A stretch of DNA of 64,000 bases from Cyanobium sp. M30B3 (GTDB lineage Bacteria; Cyanobacteriota; Cyanobacteriia; PCC-6307; Cyanobiaceae). The notes under the pieces were generated by a model, which saw nothing but the letters and a program-made list of their open reading frames with translations, was not told the DNA's origin and made no database searches. Where the stretch lies: the NCBI GenBank assembly GCA_018399015.1, contig CP073761.1, positions 186,001 to 250,000 of the forward strand, written 5' to 3'. Below are positions 10,721 through 21,473 of the stretch, piece after piece. A program made the position numbers and the translations under genes. Numbering within the stretch: position 1 is the first letter of the stretch; every line of letters begins with the position of its first letter.

Positions 10721-11652
10721 TCACCCTAGAACGCGCCCGACCTCCTGCAAGGCCTGCTGCAGTTGTTCGTCGATCTGCTGACCCGCCAGCCAGTGGGGCT
10801 GGTGTTGGCGGCGGAACCAGGTGCGCTGGCGTTTGGCGAACTGGTGGGTGCGCTGGCAGGTGAGCTGGATGGCGGCGGTGTGGCTGAGCTCACCGGCCAG
10901 CAGCCGCAGGGCCTCGCCGTAGCCGATGGTCTGCAGCAACGGCAGATCGGCGCCGTAGTGCGCCGCCAGCCGCTCGGTTTCGCTGACCAGCCCATCGGCG
11001 TAGAGGCGCTCGGTGCGCTGGGCGATGCGCTGCCTCAGGTTGGGGGGATCCAGGCCCAGCTCCAGCACCCGCCAGGGCGGCGGCGCGGCGCTCTGCTGGC
11101 TGGAGCAGGGCCGCCCCGTGGCGTAGATCACCTCCAGGGCCCGCTGGGTGCGCACCGGGTCGGTGGCGGCGATGCGGCTGGCGGCCACCGGGTCGGCCTG
11201 CTGCAGCATCCGGTGGCAGAGGGGTTGCCCCAGGGCCGTGAGCTGCTGGCGCAGCTGGGGCTGGGGGCGACCGCCGGTGGCTGCAGGCCGCGGCAGATGG
11301 CCTGCAGATAGAGCCCGCTGCCGCCCGCCAGCAGGGCCATGCCCGCACCCTGGCGGGGGCGCCCCAGTTCCCTTTCGATCAGGGGTTCGGCGATCTGGCG
11401 GAACTCCTGCAGGTTGAGCGGTTGGTCGGGGTCGCGCAGGTCGATCAGCTCATGGCGGGCCGCCGCCTGCTGTTGGGGTGTCGGTTTGGCCGTGCCCACA
11501 TCCATGCCCCGGTAGAGCTGGCGGGAGTCCACGTTGAGCACGACCAGGTCGAGGGCCTGGGCCAGGGCGATGGCCAACTCGGTCTTGCCGCTGGCGGTAG
11601 GGCCCAGCAGCACGATCACCAGGGGTTGCCGGCAGGGGGAATCGGGGGCCAT
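10721..11652 (-). pseudogene. miaA: tRNA dimethylallyltransferase MiaA, frameshifted
   Basis: MiaA adds the dimethylallyl group to A37 of UNN-reading tRNAs. The N-terminal half reads from ATG 11652 ([21 protein letters not shown]-loop GPTASGKTE, then [19 protein letters not shown]) to about 11270. The C-terminal half continues in another frame down to 10721 ([52 protein letters not shown]). Adding one base to the G5 run at 11263-11267 (C5 on the coding strand) would restore one continuous reading frame of about 310 codons. All catalytic segments survive, so a sequencing error is as likely as a true mutation. Confidence 0.88.
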
Positions 11653-11815
11653 GTCTCCACCTTGCCAGTCACCGGATCGGGCCTTGCGGCGGTGGTAGAT
11701 TGCCCCTTGGACCTGGGTTTTTAGCCCCTGTCCCTCCCCTGCCAAACCCTTGTCCGGGATTGTGCATCGCGGTCACGGGGGATCGGTCGGACCGGTCGAC
11801 CCACGCCCTCCCTGA

Positions 11816-13809
<1,994 letters not shown>

Positions 13810-13810
<1 letters not shown>

Positions 13811-14139
13811 TGCGCCCTGCTGCGAACCCCTGGCCGCTGTGGCGCTGGGCGGCCCTGCTGGGTTTTGCCCTCGTGGCCCCGGCGGGCCTGCCGGCCGGCG
13901 GGGCTGAGCGGCGCCTGCCCGAAGTGCGCCGCCGCCAGAGCCAGGCGGAGCCGTTGCTGTCACCGGCCCGCCAGGTGCTGCGCTGCGCTCCTCGCCACCA
14001 GGCACCGGTGATCAGCTGCGCCGAAGTGGGGGAACCGTTGCGGGTGCTTCGGCGCTGGACGGAACCAGGCGGCGGCGATTGGCTGCATGTGGAGTTGGCC
14101 AGCCCCACCGGAGGGCGGCGGGGCTGGCTGCCGGGATAG
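13810..14139 (+). CDS. Small exported SH3-like protein, gyrB-linked
   Basis: A 109-residue protein with an apparent signal peptide (residues ~1-32: a basic start, a hydrophobic stretch WALLGFALVAPAGLPA, then Gly/Ala-rich cleavage region). The mature part resembles a bacterial SH3-like domain (EPLRVLRRWTEPGGGDWLHV, then RRGWLPG at the end). Two Cys (in LRCAPRH and ISCAEVG) could form a disulfide. It is coupled to gyrB by a 1-bp stop/start overlap. I do not know its role; the link to gyrB probably reflects shared transcription only. Confidence 0.72.
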
Positions 14140-14149
14140 GCCTCTCTCT

Positions 14150-14620
14150 TCAGGCGGCCAGGGCGGCCTCGATGGCGGCGGCGAGTTCGGCGCTCTCCGG
14201 CTCAACCCCGCTCTTGAAGCGGGCCAGCACCGTGCCGTCCCTGCCCACCAGGAACTTCTCGAAGTTCCAGGCCACGGGGCCGGCCGGCTCGGCCTGGGTG
14301 AGGGTGGTGTAAGGGTCCTCGGCCATGGTCACCTTGTCGAGCAGGGGGAAGCTGGCGCCGTAGGCGCTGGAGCAGAACTGCTGGATCTCCGGCAGGCTGC
14401 CCGGCTCCTGGGCGCCGAAGTCGTTGCAGGGGAAGCCGAGCACGGTGAACCCCTGGGCCCCGTAGCGCTCCTGCAGAGCCTGGAGTCCGGCGTACTGGCG
14501 GGTGAAACCGCAGCGGCTGGCCACGTTCACCACCAGCAGCACCTGGCCGTTCCAGTCGCCCAGGCTCTTCGGGCTGCCCTCGGCATCGCGCACCGTCAGA
14601 TCATGCACATTCACAGCCAT
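14150..14620 (-). CDS. Glutathione peroxidase family thiol peroxidase
   Basis: A 156-residue peroxidase of the GPX family that reduces (lipid) hydroperoxides. The active-site segment VVNVASRCGFTRQY carries a Cys in place of selenocysteine. The GFPCNDFGAQEPGS motif supplies the Gln, and VAWNFEKFLVGRDG the catalytic Trp/Asn pair. The FPCN Cys suggests a thioredoxin-dependent cycle as in other cyanobacterial GPX-like enzymes. I chose ATG 14620 (MAVNVHDL); a GTG is the codon directly upstream. It converges on the gyrB-linked gene with a 10-bp gap. Confidence 0.93.
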   Translation of the reverse strand: MAVNVHDLTVRDAEGSPKSLGDWNGQVLLVVNVASRCGFTRQYAGLQALQERYGAQGFTVLGFPCNDFGAQEPGSLPEIQQFCSSAYGASFPLLDKVTMAEDPYTTLTQAEPAGPVAWNFEKFLVGRDGTVLARFKSGVEPESAELAAAIEAALAA

Positions 14621-14706
14621 CACCGGGTTGTTCTTGCAGGCGCCGGGACACTAGCGGTCCTGATCGGCAACCGGCCCATACACTTGAGCCGAGGCGGTCC
14701 GGGGCG

Positions 14707-16095
14707 ATGGGCGAGGCGAGCGGCGTCCTGGTGCCGGATGTGGTGACCCAGCAGCTGGAAGTGCTGCTGGAGGCGGGGAACTACGACGGCGCGAAGCTGC
14801 TGCTGCGCCCGGTGCAGGAGGTGGATGCTGCCGAGGCGATCGGCAACCTGCCGCGCACGCTGCAGGCGCTGGCGTTCCGGCTGCTGCCGAAGGACGAGGC
14901 GATCGCGGTGTACGAATACCTGCCGGTGGACGTGCAGCAGACGCTGCTGGAGCGGCTGCGCTCGGGGGAGGTGCTGGAGCTGGTGGAGGCGATGTCGCCG
15001 GACGACCGGGTGCGGTTGTTCGATGAACTGCCGGCGAAGGTGGTGCGGCGCCTGCAGGCGGAGCTGAGTCCGGCGGAGCGACGGGTGACGGCGCAGCTGC
15101 TGGGGTACGCGCCGGAGACGGCGGGCCGGTTGATGACCACGGAGTTCATCGACCTCAAGGAGTTCCACAGCGTGGCCCAGGCCCTGGCGATCGTGCGCCG
15201 CCTGGCCCGGGACACCGAGACGATCTACGCCCTCTACGTGACCGACGGCGCGCGCAAGCTCACCGGCATGCTCTCCCTGAGGGATCTGGTGGTGGCCGAG
15301 CCCGAGGCGCGCATCGGCGATGTGATGACGCGGGAGGTGATCAGCGTGAGCACCGACACCGACCAGGAGGAGGTGGCCCGGGCCATCCAGCGCTACGACT
15401 TCCTGGCGATCCCGGTGGTGGACCGGGAGCAGCGGCTGGTGGGGATCGTGACCGTGGATGACGTGATCGACGTGATCCAGCAGGAGGCCACCCGCGACCT
15501 CTACGCCGCCGGCGCCGTGCAGGCGGGCGATGAGGACGACTACTTCCAGAGCGACCTGTTCACGGTGGTACGCCGGCGGGTGGTGTGGCTGCTGGTGCTG
15601 GTGCTGGCCAACACCCTCACCTTCGCCGTGATGGCCCGCGAAGAGGAGATCCTCACCCGGGTGGTGGTGCTGGCCGCCTTCATCCCCCTGCTGATCGGCA
15701 CCGGCGGCAACGTGGGCGCCCAGAGCTCCACCGTGGTGATCCGGGGCCTCAGCACCCAGCAGCTGCAGGTGAATGGCCGCCGGATCACGGTGCTGCGCGA
15801 GGCGGTGGCGGGGCTGCTGCTCGGCCTGATGCTGCTGGTGGTGGTGGTGCCCTGGGCCTGGCAGCTGGGCGGTGAGCCGATGGTGGCCTGGGCCACGGGC
15901 CTGAGTCTGCTGGCGATTTCGGTGCTGGCGGCCACCGCCGGGGCGGCGCTGCCCCTGCTGTTTGCCCGGCTGGGCTTTGATCCGGCGCTGATGTCGGCCC
16001 CGTTCATCACCACGGTTGTGGATGTGGTGGGGGTGTTTCTCTACCTGCGTGTGGCCCGCCTGCTGCTGCCCGCCCTGGTGGGAGGGGGGACATGA
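14707..16095 (+). CDS. mgtE: Magnesium transporter MgtE, copy 1
   Basis: MgtE is a Mg2+ channel gated by cytosolic Mg2+. The 462-residue protein has the N-terminal superhelical domain (residues ~15-150), paired CBS domains (~155-275, with GDVMTREVISVSTDTDQEE and VGIVTVDDVIDVIQQEAT) and the five-helix transmembrane domain containing the pore motif PLLIGTGGNVGAQSSTVVIR. Copy 2 begins 4 bp before this stop (ATGA overlap), so they form an operon. The N-domain is encoded by a block identical to copy 2, while the membrane domains differ. Confidence 0.94.
   Translation: MGEASGVLVPDVVTQQLEVLLEAGNYDGAKLLLRPVQEVDAAEAIGNLPRTLQALAFRLLPKDEAIAVYEYLPVDVQQTLLERLRSGEVLELVEAMSPDDRVRLFDELPAKVVRRLQAELSPAERRVTAQLLGYAPETAGRLMTTEFIDLKEFHSVAQALAIVRRLARDTETIYALYVTDGARKLTGMLSLRDLVVAEPEARIGDVMTREVISVSTDTDQEEVARAIQRYDFLAIPVVDREQRLVGIVTVDDVIDVIQQEATRDLYAAGAVQAGDEDDYFQSDLFTVVRRRVVWLLVLVLANTLTFAVMAREEEILTRVVVLAAFIPLLIGTGGNVGAQSSTVVIRGLSTQQLQVNGRRITVLREAVAGLLLGLMLLVVVVPWAWQLGGEPMVAWATGLSLLAISVLAATAGAALPLLFARLGFDPALMSAPFITTVVDVVGVFLYLRVARLLLPALVGGGT
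14764..15169 (+). repeat. 406-bp perfect direct repeat, copy A (in mgtE copy 1)
   Basis: By eye, bases 14764-15169 are identical to 16173-16578, with no mismatch or gap, covering residues 20 to about 154 of MgtE. Identity stops abruptly on both sides. A second, shorter block (15286-15407 against 16695-16816) is also identical, and the rest of the CBS region differs by only a few bases. Confidence 0.95.
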
Positions 16096-17489
16096 GCAGC
16101 ACCGCCCTCGGCAACGGCGCGCCGGGCCAGCCCACCCCGGTGGCGGAGCTGGTGGCAGGCCAGCTCAAGGCCCTGCTGGAGGCGGGGAACTACGACGGCG
16201 CGAAGCTGCTGCTGCGCCCGGTGCAGGAGGTGGATGCTGCCGAGGCGATCGGCAACCTGCCGCGCACGCTGCAGGCGCTGGCGTTCCGGCTGCTGCCGAA
16301 GGACGAGGCGATCGCGGTGTACGAATACCTGCCGGTGGACGTGCAGCAGACGCTGCTGGAGCGGCTGCGCTCGGGGGAGGTGCTGGAGCTGGTGGAGGCG
16401 ATGTCGCCGGACGACCGGGTGCGGTTGTTCGATGAACTGCCGGCGAAGGTGGTGCGGCGCCTGCAGGCGGAGCTGAGTCCGGCGGAGCGACGGGTGACGG
16501 CGCAGCTGCTGGGGTACGCGCCGGAGACGGCGGGCCGGTTGATGACCACGGAGTTCATCGACCTCAAGGAGTTCCACACCGCCGAGCAGGCGCTGGAGAT
16601 CGTGCGCCGGCGCTCAGGCAGCACCGAGACGATCTACTCCCTGTACGTGACCGATGGTGCCCGCAAGCTCACCGGCATCCTCTCGCTGCGCGACCTGGTG
16701 GTGGCCGAGCCCGAGGCGCGCATCGGCGATGTGATGACGCGGGAGGTGATCAGCGTGAGCACCGACACCGACCAGGAGGAGGTGGCCCGGGCCATCCAGC
16801 GCTACGACTTCCTGGCCATGCCGGTGGTGGACCGGGAGCAGCGGCTGGTGGGGATTGTGACCGTGGATGACGTGATCGACGTGATCCAGCAGGAGGCCAC
16901 CCGCGACCTCTATGCCGCCGGCGCCGTGCAGGCCAGCGACGAGGACGACTACTTCCGCAGCAATCTGTTTGCCATCGCCCGGCGGCGGGTGGTGTGGCTG
17001 CTGGTGCTGCTGGTGGCCAATTCCGGCACCTCGGCGGTGATTGCCAGCCAGGAGAAGGTGCTGGAGAGGCTGGTGCTGCTGGCTGCCTTCATCCCGCTGC
17101 TGATCGGCACCGGCGGCAATGTGGGCGCCCAGAGTTCCACGGTGGTGATCCGGGGCCTGAGCACCCAGCGCATCCATCAGCTGGGCCTGGGCAAGGCCGT
17201 GGGCCGGGAGGCCCTGGCCGGCGCCCTGCTGGGGCTGCTGCTGGCGCTGGTGGTGCTGCCCTGGGCCTGGCTGAGTGGTGGACCGCTGGTGGCGGGGGCG
17301 GTAGCCGCCAGCCTGCTGGCCATCAGCACCCTGGCCGCCACGGCGGGGGCCAGCCTGCCGCTGCTGTTCGACCGCTTCAATCTGGACCCTGCCCTGATGT
17401 CGGCCCCCTTCATCACCACGATCGTGGACGTGGCCGGGGTGTTCATCTACCTGCAGACCGCCAGCCGCCTGCTGGCCGGGCTGGGCTGA
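16092..17489 (+). CDS. mgtE: Magnesium transporter MgtE, copy 2
   Basis: Second MgtE, 465 residues, with the same architecture as copy 1: N-domain, CBS pair, TM domain with the PLLIGTGGNVGAQSS pore motif. Its start overlaps the copy 1 stop (ATGA). The first ~27 residues and the TM region have diverged from copy 1 (for example the loop after the pore motif reads RIHQLGLGKAVGREALAG instead of QQLQVNGRRITVLREAVAG). MgtE is a homodimer; two co-expressed variants could form heterodimers, but that is inference. Downstream lies a sigma factor gene on the same strand, 67 bp away. Confidence 0.94.
   Translation: MSSTALGNGAPGQPTPVAELVAGQLKALLEAGNYDGAKLLLRPVQEVDAAEAIGNLPRTLQALAFRLLPKDEAIAVYEYLPVDVQQTLLERLRSGEVLELVEAMSPDDRVRLFDELPAKVVRRLQAELSPAERRVTAQLLGYAPETAGRLMTTEFIDLKEFHTAEQALEIVRRRSGSTETIYSLYVTDGARKLTGILSLRDLVVAEPEARIGDVMTREVISVSTDTDQEEVARAIQRYDFLAMPVVDREQRLVGIVTVDDVIDVIQQEATRDLYAAGAVQASDEDDYFRSNLFAIARRRVVWLLVLLVANSGTSAVIASQEKVLERLVLLAAFIPLLIGTGGNVGAQSSTVVIRGLSTQRIHQLGLGKAVGREALAGALLGLLLALVVLPWAWLSGGPLVAGAVAASLLAISTLAATAGASLPLLFDRFNLDPALMSAPFITTIVDVAGVFIYLQTASRLLAGLG
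16173..16578 (+). repeat. 406-bp perfect direct repeat, copy B (in mgtE copy 2)
   Basis: Partner of 14764-15169, spaced 1,409 bp from it. The abrupt edges between identical N-domain/CBS DNA and clearly diverged transmembrane DNA point to gene conversion rather than to one recent whole-gene duplication. Confidence 0.95.
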
Positions 17490-17556
17490 GCGGGCCGGCG
17501 GCCTTCCTGAGAAGGGATTCACACTTCTTCAGGTTAGGCTTTACATCACTTCACGG

Positions 17557-18594
17557 ATGGATGCCATGGTCATCGCCGTTGCCGCCGGTCCCAGTGCTGT
17601 CACCGGACGTGCTGGTGCCTCAGAAACCGTTGTCAGCACCGACCTGGTGCGCAGCTACCTGCGTGACATCGGCCGGGTGCCGCTGCTGACGCACGAGCAG
17701 GAGATCACGCTGGGGCGCCAGGTGCAGGAGCTGGTGGCGATCGAGGAGCTGGAGCAGGAGCTGACGATGCGTGACGGTGGCACGGCGCCGAGCCAGGAGG
17801 AGCTGGCGGCGGCGGCGGGTTTGAGCGAGCAGGTGCTGCGCAAGCGCGTGCGTGCGGGCCGGCGGGCGAAGGAGCGGATGGTGGCGGCGAACCTGCGGCT
17901 GGTGGTGAGCGTGGCGAAGAAGTACACCAAGCGGAACATGGAGCTGCTGGACCTGATCCAGGAGGGGACGATCGGTCTGGTGCGGGGTGTGGAGAAGTTT
18001 GATCCCACCCGCGGCTACAAGTTTTCAACCTATGCGTACTGGTGGATCCGCCAGGGGATCACGCGGGCGATCGCCGAGAAGAGCCGCACGATCCGGTTGC
18101 CGATCCACATCACCGAGACGCTGAACAAGCTGAAGAAGGGTCAGCGGGAGCTGAGCCAGCTGCTGGGGCGCACGCCGACGGTGACGGAACTGGCCGAAGC
18201 GGTGGAGCTGCCGGAGGAGGAGGTGAAGGACCTGCTGTGCCGCGCGCGCCAGCCGGTGAGCCTGGAGACGAAGGTGGGTGACGGGGAGGACACGGAACTG
18301 CTGGACCTGCTGGCGGGGGATGGGGAGCTGCCGGAGGAGCGCCTGGATGGGGAGTGCCTGAAGGGGGACCTGCGGGCGCTGCTGGAGCAGCTGCCGGAGC
18401 TGCAGGGGCGGGTGCTGAAGATGCGTTATGGCATCCGCTCTCCCGACAATCCCGAAGGCGAGGAACCCATGAGCCTCACCGGCATCGGCCGGGTGCTGGG
18501 CATCAGCCGCGACCGGGTGCGCAACCTGGAGCGCGACGCCCTCGCCGGCCTGCGGCGTCTGAGCCACGCCGTCGAGGCCTACATGCTGGGCTGA
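17557..18594 (+). CDS. Group 2 RNA polymerase sigma-70 factor
   Basis: A 345-residue RpoD-like sigma factor without region 1.1, i.e. a cyanobacterial group 2 type (SigB/C/D class; which one cannot be fixed from this sequence). Region 1.2 is [20 protein letters not shown]; region 2 includes [20 protein letters not shown] and [20 protein letters not shown]; region 3 starts [15 protein letters not shown]; region 4 has [18 protein letters not shown]. Group 2 sigmas act in light, nutrient and stress responses. ATG at 17557 and another three codons later are both possible. It converges with the next gene, overlapping by 16 bp. Confidence 0.93.
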   Translation: MDAMVIAVAAGPSAVTGRAGASETVVSTDLVRSYLRDIGRVPLLTHEQEITLGRQVQELVAIEELEQELTMRDGGTAPSQEELAAAAGLSEQVLRKRVRAGRRAKERMVAANLRLVVSVAKKYTKRNMELLDLIQEGTIGLVRGVEKFDPTRGYKFSTYAYWWIRQGITRAIAEKSRTIRLPIHITETLNKLKKGQRELSQLLGRTPTVTELAEAVELPEEEVKDLLCRARQPVSLETKVGDGEDTELLDLLAGDGELPEERLDGECLKGDLRALLEQLPELQGRVLKMRYGIRSPDNPEGEEPMSLTGIGRVLGISRDRVRNLERDALAGLRRLSHAVEAYMLG

Positions 18595-20030
18595 AACACC
18601 AGCAGGGTGCGGCCCCGTTCGTCCTGCAGCAGCAGGGTGCGCCTGTCGATGCTCCAGCGCCGCACCCGCTCCAGGGCCTGGCCATAGCGACGCTCAAAAG
18701 CCATCACCGCTTCGGCGCAGGCCTTCTGGGTGCTGGCCAGCCTGGAGAAGCGGATGGTCTCGCCCTTGATCACGGCACCAGCCATCAAGCGGTTGCAGCC
18801 GCCGCTGCCGCTCACCCGGGTGCTGTCGGTCGCCAGCTGCAGTTGCGGCGGCCGCCCGGGGGCCGTGAGCAGGGTGGGTCCCTCTCCATCCTGCAGGGCC
18901 TGCAGCTGCCAGAGCTGTCCCCGTAGAGCTGGCCAGGACCCTGTGGCGCCTGGGCTGGCTGAGGCTTGCTGCGGGCAGCTCCGGCCGGGGTGCACGCCCA
19001 CGAAGCGCTCCACCACCAGGGTGCGGAGCGGACCGCGGCCCGGTTCGGCGGAGGGGCGGCTGGTGATCAGGCCCTCCAGGTTCACCAGCAGCGGTTGGCC
19101 TGGCGCATGCGCGGGCCGGGCCGCCAGGTAGGCCCGCTCCAGTGCCAGGTAGTCGCCCTCCATGGCCACCGGCAGGCTGGCGCCGGTGGCGCAGAGGCGG
19201 ATGCTGGCGGCATCGGCCATGTAGCGGAACATCCCCGCCAGGTGCAGGCGCGGCTCGATCGGCTCCGGCAGCGCCAGCCGCTGCAGCCGGTCGTTGGCGC
19301 CGGAGGGGAGCGGCTGGCCCTCCAGGCTGAGCTTGCGCAGGGCCTTGCCCTGATCCAGGGGTTCGAGGAACACGGGGGCTTCCCGGCCGCCCTGCAGCAC
19401 CAGGCGATTCCCGCCGGGCTCCAGCCGCCAGCGGCCGATGTCGTCATGGCTGCTCTGCCCCGACCCCTGGCGCAGCTGGGTCTGGCGTAGCTGGAAGCTG
19501 CCGTCGGCGGCCAGGTCCACCTGCCAGCGCGTGCTGCCGCCGCCAGCGGGCAGATCGCCCCGCCAGCTGGCGGGCAGGCGGCCCAGGGAGCCCTGCCCGC
19601 CGCCCGGCCTGCTGCCGCCCACCTGCACCAGCTGCAGGGTCACGGGCGGCTGGGGGCCGGCCTGGGGACCGCCGCTGAGCACGGGATTGATGGTGTCGGT
19701 GGTGAACAGCAGCCGCTCGCCCTGGCGCACCGTGGCCCGCACCGCGTAGCGCCCGCGGCTGCTCAGGTCGCTGTCGCGGTAGGGAATGGCGAAGCGGAAG
19801 GGTGGCTGGCCGGCCGGCTCCAGCCGCACCCGGCCGAGCTCCCGGGCCGGCGCATCGGCGATCGCCATATCGATCAGCACCGCCTCGAACACCGCGTCCG
19901 GCGGCAGGGCGATCCGCTCCCGCAAGCTGGCGCTGCCCGTGATGCTGCCGGCCCGGGCCGGCGCGGCCAGCACGAGGGCGCTGGCCAGCAGCCCAAGAGT
20001 CGTGATCGAGGGGCGGTGCGGTGAGGGCAT
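18579..20030 (-). CDS. Secreted multidomain protein: YbaY-like, NlpE-like and META domains
   Basis: A 483-residue exported protein. From ATG 20030 it has a signal peptide (MPSPHRPSITTLGLLASALV then ...APARAG). This is followed by a YbaY/pilotin-like beta domain (~28-135, ITGSASLRERIALPPDAVFE, with RGRYAVRATV). An NlpE-like copper-homeostasis/OB region comes next (~285-375, GDYLALERAYLAARPAHAPG). A C-terminal META domain (~385-480) shows SGSGGCNRLMAG, TQKACAEAVMAFE and a final LLVFQPS. Proteins of this type bind the envelope; the function here is unknown. Upstream in-frame ATGs exist but would bury the signal peptide. Confidence 0.8.
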   Translation of the reverse strand: MPSPHRPSITTLGLLASALVLAAPARAGSITGSASLRERIALPPDAVFEAVLIDMAIADAPARELGRVRLEPAGQPPFRFAIPYRDSDLSSRGRYAVRATVRQGERLLFTTDTINPVLSGGPQAGPQPPVTLQLVQVGGSRPGGGQGSLGRLPASWRGDLPAGGGSTRWQVDLAADGSFQLRQTQLRQGSGQSSHDDIGRWRLEPGGNRLVLQGGREAPVFLEPLDQGKALRKLSLEGQPLPSGANDRLQRLALPEPIEPRLHLAGMFRYMADAASIRLCATGASLPVAMEGDYLALERAYLAARPAHAPGQPLLVNLEGLITSRPSAEPGRGPLRTLVVERFVGVHPGRSCPQQASASPGATGSWPALRGQLWQLQALQDGEGPTLLTAPGRPPQLQLATDSTRVSGSGGCNRLMAGAVIKGETIRFSRLASTQKACAEAVMAFERRYGQALERVRRWSIDRRTLLLQDERGRTLLVFQPSM

Positions 20031-20236
20031 GGCGCAGGTCGAAGGCTGGAACGTTGGCTGCTGGCCCAGCATCGGGTGTCCGTTGAGGCTGTGCCACCCC
20101 ACCAGCACACCGCCAATCGCCACGGAGTTGAAGATGGGCACGCCCTGCAGTCTCCCTGGGGAGCCGGAACTCGAACCCATGCGCGATCGGTCAGCCGTTG
20201 TGCGGTTGGCAGACTGCCGTTCCACCCCATCAAGCC

Positions 20237-20668
20237 ATGGCCTTCAACTCCAGGACGGCATACGGCTTGGTGGCGTTGCTGGATCTTGCTTCGGCTTACA
20301 CCACGGGTGAACGGGTGCAGACCAAGGCGATCTGCCACCGCCACGGCCTGCCTGAGCGTTACCTGGAACAGATGCTCACGGCCCTGCGCAAAGGGGGCTT
20401 TCTCGCCAGCGTGCGGGGGCCGAGGGGCGGGTATCAACTCACCAGATCCCCCCGGCAGATCACCGTGGCGGAGGTAGAGGCCTGCCTGGAGTGTGAACCC
20501 TCTCCACAAGGGCAGATGGAGCAGAGAGATCCAGAGTTTCAGGTGTTGGCCGACCTGGCCAGGCGGGCCGACCTCGCCAGGCAGGCCGTGCTGCGTGCAA
20601 CCACCCTGGAGCAGCTGCTGGTGGAGCGGGATAACTTGCTGCAGCCAGATGTGATGTTTTACATCTAG
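20237..20668 (+). CDS. Rrf2-family transcriptional regulator
   Basis: A 143-residue Rrf2 winged-helix regulator. The N-terminal helix-turn-helix is clear (NSRTAYGLVALLDLA, RYLEQMLTALRKGGFLASVR, GPRGGYQLTRSP). Iron-sulfur Rrf2 members such as IscR carry three closely spaced Cys in the wing region; here only one pair (EACLECEP) is present, so cluster binding is doubtful. ATG 20237 (MAFNSRTAYG) is chosen because Rrf2 proteins start just before the first helix. It is divergent from the META-domain protein gene and lies upstream of a decayed toxin-antitoxin region. Confidence 0.88.
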   Translation: MAFNSRTAYGLVALLDLASAYTTGERVQTKAICHRHGLPERYLEQMLTALRKGGFLASVRGPRGGYQLTRSPRQITVAEVEACLECEPSPQGQMEQRDPEFQVLADLARRADLARQAVLRATTLEQLLVERDNLLQPDVMFYI

Positions 20669-20739
20669 ATCTGGATCGCGATGACGTCCGCGCCGCCGCC
20701 TCAGGGTCCGGCGGATTCATCGGTGCCTTGGGTGAAGCC

Positions 20740-20775
20740 GCCGAACGCCTGCACCTGGCCGAACGCCTGCACCTG
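20740..20775. repeat. 18-bp tandem repeat, two perfect copies
   Basis: GCCGAACGCCTGCACCTG occurs at 20740-20757 and again at 20758-20775. It lies just beyond the point where the vapC-like remnant loses similarity. Confidence 0.9.
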
Positions 20776-20855
20776 ACCACCAGAGCGGCATCCAAATCGT
20801 CCTCTCGGACGAAGGAACGGGCCAGAGCGTTGGGGTCGAGCCCGATCACGGCCAT
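20776..20855 (-). pseudogene. VapC-like PIN toxin, N-terminal remnant
   Basis: From ATG 20855 the minus strand reads MAVIGLDPNALARSFVRE followed by DDLDAALVV. This resembles the first ~27 residues of VapC ribonucleases (usual pattern ...IGLDTNVLVRYLV.DD...), with the first catalytic Asp kept but T-N changed to P-N. Similarity ends at the 18-bp tandem repeat, and no E or later D motifs follow in any frame. No antitoxin is recognisable upstream. The short length limits certainty. Confidence 0.5.
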
Positions 20856-21101
20856 CCTCGGGCCGCCTGCCCTAGTCGCGGACCGCAGCGCGCTGAACGC
20901 CGACGTGCCCGAGATGATGCGAGCAGCCAGACAGCACAGCTGGCTGTGGTCTGCCCGGTGCCGCTCTTGAACGGTTCTGCACGCGCCATGGAGGCCGTGC
21001 CGTCGCCCAGCGCTCAATGGACGTCTGGCTGGTTCTGTGGTGGTCTGGATTGGTTGTGCACTTCCGGCCATCCGGGCGATCCTGAGGACCGAGGTGTTTC
21101 G
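20856..21101. other. Gene-free stretch upstream of the MNT/HEPN pair
   Basis: About 245 bp with no recognisable gene, RNA or strong terminator. It may contain the MNT/HEPN promoter and decayed sequence belonging to the vapC remnant. The whole gap from Rrf2 to the MNT start is 433 bp. Confidence 0.5.
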
Positions 21102-21473
21102 ATGACCCCAGCCACCACTTCCGAGGCCTCCAGCGATGCCGTCGCCATCGGTGAAGAGCAGCTGCGCGCCATGGCGGCTGCGATCCGCGCCGAGATCCCC
21201 GAGGCGGAGGTGCGCCTGTTTGGCTCGCGGGCCCGTGGCGAGGCCCGGCCCGATTCTGATGTGGATCTGCTGATTACCGCCCCGGATGCCTGGTTGGCGC
21301 AGCAGGACCGGTTCGCCTTGCTGGGCCGCCTCTGGCGCCGGCTCGCTCACCACCCCGTTCCCGTGGATCTGCTGCTGTATTCCCGGGCTCAGGTGGAGGA
21401 GCGCAGTGGCTGGCGCGACCATGTGATCACTAGGGCCTGTCGGGAGGGACGGCTGCTCGATGGCCCACCCTGA
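21102..21473 (+). CDS. mntA: MNT-type nucleotidyltransferase, antitoxin of a MNT/HEPN pair
   Basis: A 123-residue minimal nucleotidyltransferase. The core LFGSRARGEARPDSDVDLLI carries the GS motif (residues 41-42) and D53/D55, and PVDLLLY supplies the third Asp. In characterised pairs (MntA/HepT) the MNT protein neutralises the HEPN RNase by adding AMP residues to a tyrosine. ATG 21102 is chosen as the family start; an upstream in-frame ATG at 20946 would add 52 unrelated residues. It overlaps the HEPN gene by 14 bp, consistent with coupled translation. Confidence 0.9.
   Translation: MTPATTSEASSDAVAIGEEQLRAMAAAIRAEIPEAEVRLFGSRARGEARPDSDVDLLITAPDAWLAQQDRFALLGRLWRRLAHHPVPVDLLLYSRAQVEERSGWRDHVITRACREGRLLDGPP

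Noticed and set aside
17490-17556. HLR1 (RpaB) site before the sigma gene
   Set aside because: A GTTAGG...TTTACAT stretch exists, but hexamer identity and spacing do not match the HLR1 consensus.
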